Assembly: GCF_000003815.2 (NCBI RefSeq) | Contig: NC_049991.1 | Coordinates: forward strand, 14,121,779-14,185,778 | Source: Branchiostoma floridae | Lineage: Eukaryota; Chordata; Leptocardii; Amphioxiformes; Branchiostomatidae | Reading direction: 5' to 3' | DNA length: 64,000 nt | Part shown: in pieces, positions 10,727 to 24,900 of the stretch | Layout: each line of letters begins with the position of its first letter | Position numbering within the stretch: position 1 is the first letter of the stretch | Position numbers and translations under genes: made by a program | Notes under the pieces: model-generated | What the model was told of the DNA's origin: nothing | What the model saw: the letters and a program-made list of their open reading frames with translations, nothing else | Database searches by the model: none

Positions 10727-13441
10727 TCTCTTAATGCAGCTTTTATACCATTCATACCTTCATGATGTGTAACGGTATCACAGTGGTTGATGGGATTTCT
10801 ATGGTTCACAACAAAATGAAGAGAAAAAAAGACCAAAGACTCTTCCAAATTGCAGTTAAGGTCTGGGGGCTTTATTGTTATTATGCACTGATGTTATGAA
10901 GTTTGAAAGTTACCATGTACTGGTATGGTAAAGATACAATGCATCTGAATACTGACTTGTTATACATGTTAAAGTAATGATGTGAGTAGCTTGTTCTTAG
11001 AAAAAAATAGAATAAGATAAATACAGTGATCTACATGTAAGTAGTATCACTTGAAGCAATAGCTATAGTACGGGCTTGTTCCATGATAAGACATTGTTCA
11101 CAATTGCTCTTCCTTCTGTCGCAATGGTGTGGAAGAGACGACGTGATGTCATTTGACCAGAAATAAAAGTTCACAGCATCTTTTGACATATGCTCATTTT
11201 GTTAACCTGTTACTTGACAGATCTCTTGCTCTCTGCATTATTGTGGGTCTGGCTTGATGCACTCAATTCATTCTTTTTCGAACACTAATGTCATTCTTTG
11301 TTATTTTTCATATTGAATTTTCTTTTGATGGTTTAACATAAAGGTATACATGGTCTTTTAATCTCAATTGCCAAACATGCATCCTGTTATACTCTTATAG
11401 TATCAACACATAAAAGTACATATTTTTTTGCTTCAGAACTTTGTCTCTAACCACCTTAAAAACAAAACACGAGACTTCCCCCAAAAATGGTTTGCTACTG
11501 ACATATGCACAAACATAATGCAAGGAAATTTTCTGAACAAATGATATTTCCTGAACTAAGTAGCAGTGCAGTTAACTAGGACAGCCATCTCTTCCGACAT
11601 ACTCCAACAGACCCTGACATCACTTTGCATCACCGTGCCATGGACTTGGTCGTGAAAAGAAAATCCTCCATTTCTCGAGAAATGCAACATGAACATGTCC
11701 CTTACAGCCCATTTTGACAGTATGTGGGACACAACAGGAGGATTGTAGTGTGTTGGGTGCCCTGTAGACATCAGCTATACTGTGCTGATGTGATATGCCA
11801 AGACGTAGGCATGGGGCGCTCCCAACAACCAAACCATGGCAGGGTGCTTAGCACATCACAAACTCAGGTGGGAAATACAACTTGGGACACAAATATAAGA
11901 AGACTATGTCCCTGAGGACATACGTAAGGAAAACTCGCTATCCGAGGCAGCAAGGCAAAAGCCTAGCCATACCAGCGAGATGAAATAAACATGTCTCAGC
12001 CCAAGTCTATCCTCCCACCACAATCTGTGAAGGCATTTCTATCCACAGCTTTCCTAATGATGGCATGTACCATAGTTAACAGCAGGGATTGTTGCAAAAC
12101 CTATCCATATTGCACAGTAGTTTTAGCTTCGCAACTTAATAAGAGCATTAATCTAACACATAAAATGATACAGCAACAATAACATAAATAATTGCACTTG
12201 ATGTAGTTAAAACTGCAACATTGCATTTCTTGCTAAAATCTAAACCTATAATTTGCATATGACATTGCAATGGAAATATGCTGCATGACAGACGTGCATG
12301 TTATACAACATCTGTAAATAAAACTGCAAAAGAGAAGGAAGCAACTGGCTACATGGCATAAGATCGGCCAAATGGCTAGGCAAAATTAAGTTGTATCGGA
12401 AAGACAATGTTCAATAACTAATTTGCACAAAGTAATCTTACCCACTAAAGTATCATTCATCACTTTTTTTTGTAATATGTGGCAACTTGATGTACAAACC
12501 AAGTGCCACAAGAGACAGTTCTTATGAGTTCAAAGTCGAGGCATTGGTGCCAAAGATTCAGAAGTATTGTGCTAGCTCATGTTGATTTAGATTTTTCTTA
12601 TAGAAAATATAGCAAACAATAGACTATAATCAGAAATGCTGTTCTGGCATTTCTGTAGCTATCACATTGCTTTAGATATCACAGTCACTGAACAGGAAAA
12701 CAATATCAAATCTCTTCACAACACAAGACAACAAAACACAACATAAACTAAAGCCCTATGTAAGCTTGAGTTGAAATTAACCACTTTTTTTGTTCCTCAA
12801 ATATTTTTTCGTTCAATTAACTGATCTGCTTTCTTTATTTTCCAGTAACTGATCTGATTTTTTTAATTTCAAAGTAACTTTGGATCATAAAATATCTTTC
12901 ATTTTTGAAGAATTGAAGTGCACAAAAATAGGTGTACTTTGGAAGATGACAAGCCATAAGAATCCATAGAAAGGAAAGTAAAACAGAAAATGTCTAGTTT
13001 GTGTTGGCTGGAAAAGTCTTTTGTAACTGCATATTTTTCTACTTTGTTTTAGAATATTTGTGACAACATCTTACCTGAAACAAGAGCACTTTTCTTTTGT
13101 ATCTAAAGCAGAAATAATTGTAAAATGCATCAGTAAATATGAAAGTAAATGGCTATATAGCTTAGCATTAAACTAAACATATATGCTACAAGACTATCAC
13201 ATGTATTCATAACAAAGAAATATACTCTCTTAAGTCTAAAAGAAACAGTTAGAATGCGATGACTCAATAGTTAAGTAGTTTGCAACTATATAGCCCCCAG
13301 ACTTCTTCTTGTTTTTGCTGCACACATTGACAAGCACAGTTATCAGTCCTCATATCGATCCATTCATTGTCCATTCCAAAACCTTCTTGTCCTCAGAATC
13401 CAGCCCATCTGCTGGATCTCTCTCTCCACCCATTCCTCCTA
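10727..13441 (-). other. intergenic DNA and probable MARF1 3' untranslated region
   Basis: AT-rich sequence with no convincing coding region; the frames here are short and lack family resemblance. Immediately downstream of the MARF1 stop (13,442) it should hold the MARF1 3' UTR. Several minus-strand AATAAA-like hexamers exist, but none could be chosen on sequence alone. Confidence 0.4.
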
Positions 13442-15955
13442 CTATTGTGAGGTCTGCAGTGGTTTAGAGAAGGCTGCTGCCAGCTTCACGCTTCTCCTCA
13501 CAACACTTCCTCGCACCAACCCTCCATCTTTTCTTCCCTTGCTCCTTTGCTCCTTTGCCTGTCTGCCAGTCTTCTTGACATCTCCCCCTCCTTCCTCCAC
13601 ATCTTTTCTCGAGTCAGCACAGTCTGCAACAAGCTTTGCTACTTTGTCTACGTGTACTTCTACACTGCCTGAAAGACATAGGAATAATTTCAAGGTCAAT
13701 AGATGATACACAGTAAGCAAGTACTTCTCTGTCACAACAGCAGGCACAAGTTTCTTATAATCTTCCAATGTCTTTTACAGCTTAAATATTTTAAAAGATA
13801 AAACTTCGATAAACTGTGCTGAAGTGTGAAGTGTGAAGACTATCCGACAGCTGTCTACCCCTGTGACAGGGATCCCAGCAGCAGTATAATCAAAAATGGA
13901 TACGACGACGACGTAATGATGAAAACACTGATCATAGATTTGAGATCCTGACTGGTATTGGTAAAGCATATGTTTTTGCTACATGCATCAGAAAATGAAT
14001 TATCTAAACCTTATTGTTAAGACCATGATTATAATACACTCTTTAGCTACCCTTTTGCAGTCTAACTACTTCCATCTTAACAATTTAGGAAATAGCTTTT
14101 CCAGTGTACGTCGATGAAGGTTAGACATCCTGGTAATAAGATGTGCCAAATAGCAATCACTCAACCAACTGGATATGATTTTGGAAATAGTCAGACGTTT
14201 CATATAACATCTGTTCTCTTTCGTCAATGACACTGTGTTGGTTTAAAATCTACAAGTTGTTTCCCAATGTTTTACCAGCAGTTGGTGGAGGTGAATCTGT
14301 GAAGTTGATCAGGTCACTTGTGTCAGCAGAGACCACTGGATCAGGCCACAGCACAGGGGACGGCAGGGATGGTGGGATGGGGGCACTCAGTAGGTCCACT
14401 GGGGAGGACGATCTGGCTGCCATCAGGTCTAGGGAGAATGTGTAGTTAAAGATTAGTTGTGCAAACGCTACAGCAGGGGCTAGTCCACTGGTAGTGGTCT
14501 GTGTGTTCAAACTGGCATACTCTTTCCCAAATGTTAGCACTAAGCAGAGTAAGCAGCATGTACCATTTTTCAAGTCATTTTTCATGACTCAGTCGGGGTT
14601 GGGGGATCAGACTCACAACCTACCGAATGTAAGGCATACACACTACCAACTCTGCCATTGCACTGGTTGTCAGAGGGAATGTGAAATGCAGTTTGAATGT
14701 TCACTTCACTACACTCAGATACCAGTTCAGAAATGCAGATACTGCCTGTTGGGTAGTTGCTTGCTTACACTAAGTTACAGTAAATGCAGAAATGTTTGCA
14801 GTGGTTTTATGTTTACGTTTTTTTGCTGTGAACAATTTACCGCGAAGTTAAATCTACCGCAAAAATTTTACCATTATAGTATGAGACTGCAGTCTATTGC
14901 GCTACCGTGAACTTAAAACCACTGCGAACACTCCATTTTCCCGCTACCGCAAAAGTAAACCCCCGCAAACTAAAAGCATGTACAGTAACCTGTCCTAGAT
15001 AAACCAAGCCATTATCTGCAAGGCTGGTGTATTATGTCACAGAGGTGGCTATACTTGACTGATGAAAATACTGGAATACGGAAAGCTAAATCATCTACGC
15101 CTAATATTCTTTCTTTGAAACAAATGCAGGAGACCTAGCAAGACACAGACGTACTGCACAATGTGTAGAATAGAATGTGCTTCTTGAAATTTAGATACCG
15201 ATGGCTTTGTTACAGCCAGTTGTCGAGCCGAACACATACACATACCTCTGACTTCTGGACTGTCTCCCACACCATCATGACCACTGCTGTCTGTGACACT
15301 GTCCTTAACTAGCAGGTCTGGCACACCTGCATCCTCACTGGCATGGCCTGGAGAAATAAACATCAGGAAATGTCACGAAGATGGGAAATCTAAGTGGATT
15401 TGAAACTAGAAGACTGAAAGTATAAGCTTCCACATACATAGCTGTGAAATATTTAATTTCTTCATCCTACAAAATCAAGGAAAACTATTGCTGGATTCCT
15501 TTAAGTGACTTAAATACTTAATACACACTGAAGACATTAATTGCCTTCATTACTCAATAAACTCAATTACACGAGAGCAATGAATGACTTATCAGACCTT
15601 AAGTTGGCATGTGTTTTAGTTTGGAGGTGTTATTAAATGGCAGGCTGTTTGTAAACTTTTCAAGATCAATCCCCACCTTGTTCAGTTTCTTGTGCCCCTG
15701 CACTAGACACACCACTAGATGAGCGGGTGTCATCAGCATTCGGGCACTCAGCTACACCAACAACGGGCATCTCTGCACCTTCTGGCAGGCACTCAGGAGA
15801 GTGTGTGCCGGGCAGCTCCTGTTCTATCCCGTTCAAACAGCTGGGAGAGCCACGATTGGATGACTCCCTGCTGCTGCTGTCCACACTGGATGGTGAAGAG
15901 GTGCCTGAACTGCTCCCTCTCACCCCTGGACCATGATGGTAACTTGGAGCTCCAG
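13442..15955 (-). CDS. MARF1: MARF1 coding exons 24-27: Ser/Pro tail and conserved C-terminus
   Basis: Exons 15,955-15,677, 15,347-15,246, 14,428-14,276 and 13,668-13,442. The first two are Ser-rich and poorly conserved. The third has [17 protein letters not shown] and [14 protein letters not shown], matching the vertebrate tail. The last is basic and ends [17 protein letters not shown] then TAG, matching the vertebrate RVKLAANFS end. Confidence 0.9.
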
Positions 15956-18900
15956 CTGTGTGTAGAAAACAAGACACAAACTTATTTTACCCCAAATAAA
16001 ATTCATTCTCTATCTTTAAATTATGATCTATGCTCAAGACATTGCTTTTAACTTATTCTTCTCCATACAATACTGTGCTTTGAACTACTTTCCTACAAGC
16101 ATCAGCCTAGTTTTGTCCTTAAGCACCAGCATATATCATTAACATGGTAGGTATAATAGGAAAGTCAAATCAAAAGAATAGTAACACATTTTTGTGTGTA
16201 ATGCATAGCAATTTAAATACCCATATGGACAGTAAATGCCATTCAAATAACCAAATGGACAAGAAACTCCAATCCCTACATGAAAAACAACACCTACATG
16301 TAAATGAGCAAAAAATGTAGAATTCAAAAGACACAAGATACCCTCTTACACGACAATGTTAAGACCTACCTCTCATGTCATGCCTTAGCACCACCACCTT
16401 CCTGTTGCCTCGACCTTTCACATTCACAACCTGTGGACGGATGAGCAAACATCCACAAATTAAACTCTGCACTTCTATATACAACAAAACCGACAGACAA
16501 CATTTAGGTGGCTGTGAAGTAATACCCCAGTTATAAGCGTAGAATAAGCACTGATCAAGGTATCCTGGAGCCCCCGTCACAAATCAATAACTGATCACAA
16601 TGGGCATTCTCAGGCAAATTCTGGCCAACATCCTGGCTATTACTAGGTCTTCGAGCAATTTTCAGCAACTCAAAAGTTGAGATTTAAACCTCTGTCTGAT
16701 GTCATGTACATCAAAAAGGCAGAAAAGACAATAACTTTCTAGAATAAAATGCAATCCAATTTGTGCCGATCTAAAAATGTGGCTAGCATTCACTTGAATT
16801 TTGATTTATAGTTCAAATGGACAAAAGAAAAGGAGTTGCAATTCTTCATTATCTGCAGGGCAATTCCATTCCAATCCCTTATCTACCCCCCACCTGTGGA
16901 ATGGCTGCCAGCAGTGCTGGGATGTTGTAGAAACCAAACTGCTGCGGCCTGCACGGCCGCTTGAAGTGTTCCTGAAAGGCGTTGCAGAAGTTGGCCAGCG
17001 TGATGCTGCAGTGGCGGGCCAGCAGCATGGCCCTGATGTCACGCGCAAAGTGGTACAGCGGCGTCAGCACAACCTCACACTCACTGTCTTCACTGCCTTC
17101 ATTCTTCAGCTACAGAGGCAACAGGATCAGTAATTATTGTTATGTTTCATAATGTTTGGAATTGTGCACTTCTATTGCTTTTCATTTTAATTGTAACATG
17201 TGTAAAGCATACTACAATTCAGCCGAAAAAATAAATGCTGCCATTGTATGTTATTGTTTGTCACTTGAGGCGAAATAAAACCATTCATTCATTCATTCAT
17301 GCAAGTCAGTTATCGTCAATCTGTCATACCAGTAATCAAAAAATGTATGACAAAAACATGCAGTCAGAGGAAGTTCTCTTTTTGGCAATTGAAAGTTAAA
17401 GCTAGTTCATATGTGAATCGTATGCAAAGTTGGGGTCCAAACTGAGATTCTGTAGAAACAAAGACCATCAGATGTTTCAAACAAAAGATGTTTCAACATT
17501 TGTCACAAACATATAGAACTTACTGTTAATATTGCAAGGTATATTAGTCTACACACTTTTCTCACAAAATTACTGCATAGCACAGAAGCTCCCTCTAGCA
17601 GCACCTCCTACCTGTGCAGTTTGGTGCATGGCCTTCAGTAGATCAGCCAGGCACTGATACCCATACTCCCTTGGGTCACACGGGTATCGATAACGGTGGA
17701 CAAATGCCTAGATAATGTAACAACAATGAGAGGACAAGTTAACATCATACATAACAAACATCAAGGTCAATATTCTCGTTTCCTGATGTAGAATGTTGCA
17801 TCTCACTGTTATCTTTCTACTTCCTGAGGAAGCCTTTTGGAACCAAATTCAGTTTTAGTTAAGTAATGTCAAGAACCATCTATTTTGTCATATAAAAATG
17901 CATTATGCTGATGTGCAAAATGAACTATCTCCCTTCATTAGGTGATCATTAGCTCTTTGTTCACTTCAACACTCTAACATCTGTAAATATTACACATATT
18001 AGCTGTCTTCTCTGCTCAGAAAAACGGGATGATAAGCTCACTGAAGATAACTTCTAAACTGGCTCAAGATCCCTTCCACCCACCTGTGAGAAGTCCTTGA
18101 GTGGTACGGCCCCTTCAGCTGTGTCCATCAGCAGGGCCAGCACCAGCTGTGACATGTGCTTCAGGTGTCTGCGGTCGATCAGCACCACCTGCGCACCGCG
18201 CACACCGGCTTCCACCTGAGCACGAAAAGGGTCAAATTACTGTTAATCAGCACTGCAAGTTTTTCTTAAGTTCATCAGAAATATCCACAACTATTACAAG
18301 TTAACAATTTCCTCTACTTCAATTCTTGAAACTTTTGTGGGAGCTGTTTTTCACAGTGATACTTGAATGCTTAAATTTTTGTGGGAGCTGGTTTTCACAA
18401 TGACAGCAATCTTAAAATCGATGTTTCCATTACTGTACTTGTACTGTAGTACTACTGCAAGCTTACGATAACAGAGTCAATTTTTCCTACTATGAAATTA
18501 AATCACAACTAACTCAAACACACTTCAAGAAACTGGCTATACTAGCTTCCCCCTGATCAAAAGCAAGTTGTTTTACCTGGTATGTATTTTGCTATTTCCT
18601 GACTTCCTCACACAAAACAAATAAAACAGGAAAGTCTTTCTGGTATACTACATCTACATGTACCTGTATACCACCAAAAATTTGATAATACACATGTGCA
18701 ACTACTTGAGGAAAATTGGTTTCCCTTCTGAGCAAGCTAGGACATTGAAACAAGAGTTTGAGTATATATGTATGACTTCACTACTTACTCTGACAACATG
18801 TGTGACTTTCTCCAGAAGTTGGCGGATGGAGCTTGCGTCGTAGTCCTGTAACCGTAGCGTGTAGCCGTACATCCGTGCGTACGTCGGGATGAGCATCCCC

Positions 18901-21900
18901 AGCTGTAGTCTCTGGTCCTTCTGGGCTCGCAGTAGTTTCACCAACTGGTAACTCAGGACTTTGATTCTCTCCCCTTCTGCAAGGACCAAGGCTCTATCTT
19001 CCCCACCCTCGAGCACCTACATCAGCAATCACAGGTGGAGATTTAACCTCAATCATGCACTTACAATTCATAACAAGTTAAGTCATCTGTCTCATTGAAA
19101 TTCTTCCTTCTTGGTGAAATTCTACCTATATATAGGAATGCCTACTTGTATAACTGCTTGTTCTATCTGACAGAATCTATTTCCTTTCAAACTCATTATT
19201 ACCGGTACTTTCATTAAATTTTCATCAGATGATGTACCTGACTTAGTTGGAAAGTAAAAGCTGGTGGAAGACACAGATGGGCTTTGTCTCCCAGTCACTG
19301 TGAATAACAGTCCAATGGCCTTTGTTTAAGTGCCAACTTCTTCAATTTTTAACCCTTAAACTGCCAAGCCCGGATATATCCGGCACACATATATATGCCC
19401 TGTGTGACACGCCCGGATATATCAGCTTTGCGCACGTGTAGTGCAGGAACCCTGGAAGTTAGGGACTTCAGCCTTGTTCGGGGGTTTCTTTTTGGATGTC
19501 AGTGGTCAACCCTGGCACTGATAGCATTTTATAGGGCTGAAACTCTGGCAGTTTAAGGGTTAAGATAATCTTACAACAAGCTGACATTTTCTAAACTTAT
19601 GGAAATTACATGAGACTTTTGGCAATTGCATACCTGTACCACCTGAGGCACTGCCTCAAACAGATCGATCAGTTTGCTGAAGCCGTAGTCAGACAGACGG
19701 CACTGTCGGCTGAAGTGGTGGTGGTAGGCTGGGATGAACTTGTTGAAGGGCATGCGGCAGTGGGGCTGGCGACGCAGCAGCTCCACAACCTCCCTGGCAA
19801 ACCGCTTGGTACGTTCCACTTCCTCAGGCGTTTGTTCTATGGGGAATAATTCATAATCAGAAAAGAGGGGTGCAATAGTGCTGACCTAAACATATAAATA
19901 TCTACCTGGCTACTTACAAGATGTTAGTTTACCTTACTTTGTCTCCATTTTCCTTTCACCTATTGCATTCTTTACAATGCTAATAGTACTTAAGACAACT
20001 AGGAAGTGCTATGAACAAATACATCATTCTATGCTATGCAAGTCTTCATTGTATGACAGTTAGCATTTTTGACAAAAGCAATTAATGGTGTGTATAAAAT
20101 ACCAACCTCTCCTGGGTAGTGATATGACAGTGGTGTCCTCTGTGTTGTTAACCTGTGGAAAGAGAACATACAGATGAGTCAACAAGACTAAATACACTTA
20201 CCAAAAAGTGTTACAACCAGAGGTGCCTATTGAAACATGAACTGTTAAATTTTTCTTTTCATTTTTGATCCAGTATATCAAAATTCTTGCTGGCGTCAGC
20301 ACAGTAATCAAATAATTGTGATAATGGAACTTCAAGGGTTGACTAGTCACTACCAAAGTTGTTAAAATCATGTTTCTATTTACAAATCAAGAATTAATGT
20401 AGTATGTCTGGCCAAAAGAGGCTGTGATACATTCCTACAGGACTACACCACTGTCACCAGACATGTGCCTACCTCAACCGTGTTCTCCAGTAGCTTAACC
20501 CTCATCCGACCGTATGGGGTCATTTTTGACCCCAGGCGTATATTTTGATCTGCCATAGCAACATTTTTCATCAGAGAGAAAATTCCTTCCATGAATTTGT
20601 TTGTATACATGTCTTACAACATCTACCAATTTTTCGCCGAGTTTTGCCCATTATTGTATAAGCTATACCTGAAAGTTTGTGTCTTGTTCGGTGGGGTCAA
20701 AAATGACCCCAGCCAATTATGAATCATTAATTACATAAATATCAAGATATTTCAATAAAATAACAGGCATTTCTCATTATTGCTATTGCAGCAACAGGTT
20801 ATAGTTGCTTAGATGAGTAAACACCGAATATTTTGAAAGAAATTTAGTATTTTAAGTGTAAAACACAGTTTTTCGACATTCTGCATAAATTATGATAATA
20901 CGCACTTATTACCTATGCTAATGAAAGTGAAAATGTTTCTAATTAATTAAAAAACAATATATGGACAGAATGTGCAGAAGGAACCTACAAGAAAGATCTT
21001 TGCGGGAAAATAGACAAGAGTTATTGTATGTATGTGTTTAGATGGCGGAATATGGTGCATAATTAAGTAATAAATTCGTTACTTTTCACAAATATTGTAT
21101 TTTTTCTTGTTAAATAACATTATTATGCTATCAGCATTATTGCATTTATTGTTTAGAAATTGATAAAACAAAACATTGTTTAAGTAAGTTTAGTATGGTA
21201 GATTTTCAGAGCAAATTTAGGTTTTCCTCATTTTCTGCATAAATTATGATAATGAGTAATAACTACTGACACCAAAACTTGTCAAAATATTTTTCATAGG
21301 TTAGTGAAACAGTAAATACATAGAAATGACAAAATAAGCCAGCAGAAATATGTCTATGAGCAAAACAAAATGGGGTCAAAAATGACCCCATACGGTCAGA
21401 TTCGTCGTAAAAATGTAACGGTCGGATGAGGGTTAAAATGAATTTCAGTTTTAATAGTTTTTCAGGCAGCTAGACAAGTGCCTACTTCAACAGTGATCTC
21501 GGGGAGCTCAAAATGTATTCGAGTATTTCAGGCAAAGAGAGGTTGTAATGACTACACTTAAGTCACCAGGAAAGTGCCTACCTCCACAGTGTTCTCTGGC
21601 AGCTCACAGAGCAGATCCTGCACCTCACACACCCCGTAGTCCCTGACGTCCCAGACCTTCTCATGACAGCCGTGGAACGCCGTGGGGAACTCCGCCTCCG
21701 TCACCTCCTTGTTGGGCAGAGACTTGAGCAGGCGCAGGATGTCCTGGGTGAAGCGCTTGACTTGAGCACGGTGGGTCAGCGTCAGTACACGGGCTGTGCC
21801 GTAGCCAAGGATCTATAGAGCAGAATTATGTTCAATGAGTACAGTGTAATTTTACCGGTATGTACTTTTTGTGAGAAGTTTAAAAACAAAAGTGCTGTCA

Positions 21901-24900
21901 TATACATGATTGCCAAAAACTTCATATTTCTGCAAGAAGATTCATTTTGCACCTAGGAAGGTCTATTAAATAAAGTAATTCATCTGATCTATTTGATATT
22001 GAACTTATGTAAATTTTCAAGAAAATAGTGCTCAGTTTCCCTCCAGCATACAATTGTCAAGTGTTCAGAGCCTACAAAATACTAAAGAATCATGCTATCA
22101 CAAATGCATCAATTTTGGTCTTGCCTAGTTGTTGTTTTTCTTGTCCTGCAACAATTTCAAGAAAACATTTAAAAACTGATGAGCTTTTGTAACGCTTTGC
22201 TGGAGGCAGTTTACCTGGAGCACATGAGGAACAGCTTCGAACAGCTCCACCAGCTTGGTGAAGCCGTAGTCTGCCACCTTGCACTGGCGGCCGAAGTGGT
22301 GGTGGTAGGTGGGGATGAACCGTGAGAAGGGCAGCCGGCAGCAGGACACGCCCTTCAGGAGATCCACCACATCACGGCTGAACTGGATCAGCTGGGGGGA
22401 GGCCGCTGGGCTGGGGGGACGCAGCTTCGGCCAGCACGCATCTAGGACAGCAAACAGATCATCAAGATTGCTTTGTGATTAGAAAAGATAGTGATACTCA
22501 TGTTTAGCCCAACCTGAATGTATTAAGGTTTCCTTAGTAGTTAGTAGAGTTTTAAGATTTATTCTGTATCCACTTTTTTTAGTTTATATCTGACCATACA
22601 AAAGTCGTAGCTTCTGTCGTGTCAATAAAGCTTGTCAATATTGCTGTAGGGGGAATACATTTCTGTGTTGTGTTGGCATAAATGACGTATTCCTCACAAT
22701 TCACAGCTTATTTGTAAGGCCTTCAATGGCTAAGGTACAATAAAAACTCCTTGTCTAATTTCTCAATCAAAAATGTAATAAGAGCGACAAAAAATTTGTT
22801 AAATCATGATCAAAAGGCTTAAGGATAAAGGCGTATTCTATACCAGTTTTTCAGGCTTAGTATTGGAATTTGGATTGCTGCATCTTAGGCTCCTATCAAT
22901 ACAGAAACTTAGTCCTAGAAACATACCAGCCAGAGGAAGAGGAGGCCTGTTCTGTGCCCACTTCACCATCTTGTTACCACTCTGGCCGTGAGAGATGTTC
23001 ACTCCCGGTACACAGCTGATCAGATGTTCCACCGGCACCCCCCTCCCACTCTCGTCCACAGGCAGGGTGCCGATCTCACTGTTGTAGCAGGTCTGGAAGC
23101 TCAGAAGTGGCAGCCTGCCCTCGTGGGTCTGCAGTAGGGTGTGGACCTGGGCAGCAAATGCCTTCAGGGACAAGACGATGTCGGGCAACATGCAGTTTTC
23201 ATAGTCCACCTCCCTGGTACTGGAGACACAGTGTGAGTGAGTCAGAGGTTTGCAACACAAAATACTTCCCTTATGTTACATAAGTTACATAACAAGCAGT
23301 CTTCGCTGCCAATCTTTAATACCTATCGCTATGGTGATATCTAAAATTACAGCACATACACGAGAATAAAAATAGAGAAAACCTTTGGGCCATACAATTC
23401 CTTTGTCAAGGTCAAGGAATATGATGATAATTAGATCCGCAATAATTAGACTTTCTCAATCAACTGGGTAGACTTGGGAAATGGTCAGATGTTTCCTTTA
23501 CCTTTCACCAGTTGTTTACAAGGTTTTTAGCCCCTAACTATAAATCGATAAGCAAGACAATGCCTTGTTGTGTATACCATGTGAACCGTAGATACACCTC
23601 AGTGTGTCATACCTCAGGAACTCCTGTGTACAGTGTATCTTGCAGAAGGGTTCCTCTTCCTCCTCCTCCTCCACAACCACAGGGCTGGTGCTGGACAGGG
23701 TGGTGGCAGTGGTGGTGGAGCTGCTGGTGGCTGGGGAGGGGGTGAGTCTGGGGTGTGCGCTGTGGTACAGGGGGGCGCAGGTGAGGCACACCACCCGCCC
23801 TGCAGAACCCTGGTCCTTTACCTGCACCACATCGGTCAGCTTGTGCAGATCCGACAGGTGGACCTGCCTGCTGTACCTGCAGTGTCAGATAGAGCAGATA
23901 CATTGTGGTCAGACTCTATACAACCATTAGATTCTTCAATTCATAAAAGCTTCCTGACAGAAATTGCATCTATGGATCACTGTAAATGCATTTATGTTCA
24001 CGGAAATTTAATTTTGCCGTAGCTGGAAAAGGTACAGTTTGCGGTGGTTTTAAGTTCGCGTAGCACCATGCATTGTAGCTTCTTACTGCCATGGAAAAAT
24101 GTTTGCAGTGGTTTTAAGATTGCAGTAAATTTGCAATGTATAGACCACGAACTCAAAACCACCGTGAAAATTTCTGCATTTACAGTACATGACTTTCCTG
24201 CCGAGATAGTCATTTTGGCAGTTCTATATGGAGCGTCACATTTAGAAGGGATTGTGTCAGGTATAACTTTTGTTGAACATACAAAATCGTCCCTCTCACC
24301 TCTTCTCGTAGATCTCAGAAAACTTGAAGAGCGGCAGGCAGCCTCCATGGGCCTCGCTCAAGATGGCTGTAACCTCTGACCTCAAGTACTGCAGGGCAGG
24401 CGACCTTCGACCTCCCAGCATCACATGTATTCTCTTGCTACCAACTTTACGTCTATGTACCTGAGAAAAGAAAGCAATGTTAATTTCAAGATGCCTTTCA
24501 AATACTGGGATTCTAGAAATTTTTGTGGTGGTTACATGTCCATGGTTTTTGCTTCACAGAGTGATCTTAAAACCACCTGTTTCCATTACTGTAGCTGTAC
24601 AGTATGTGATTATAGCACTATTGCAAAATTGAAGCTACCATGAACACTCCATTTTCTCCTTAACACAATATTAAATCACCACAAATTTAAAGGCCTTTAC
24701 GGCATGATGCTTGCCAGAAAGTTTTGTTAACCAGGAGTCAAGTTTCCAACTGACTACAATATTCAAGCCAGGAATGTATTGTTTTTTTCTTAATTACAAT
24801 AATTGCTTAAAGTATACCTGGGAAATGGCAAGTGTGGCATCAGTCATCTTGGGGACCTTCACCATGGCTTTCCATATACCTTCATGTGGGGCCAGCAAAT

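Noticed and set aside
16806-17133. Plus-strand 110-codon frame
   Set aside because: Antisense to MARF1 exon 17,109-16,894, whose sense product is a clear LOTUS repeat.
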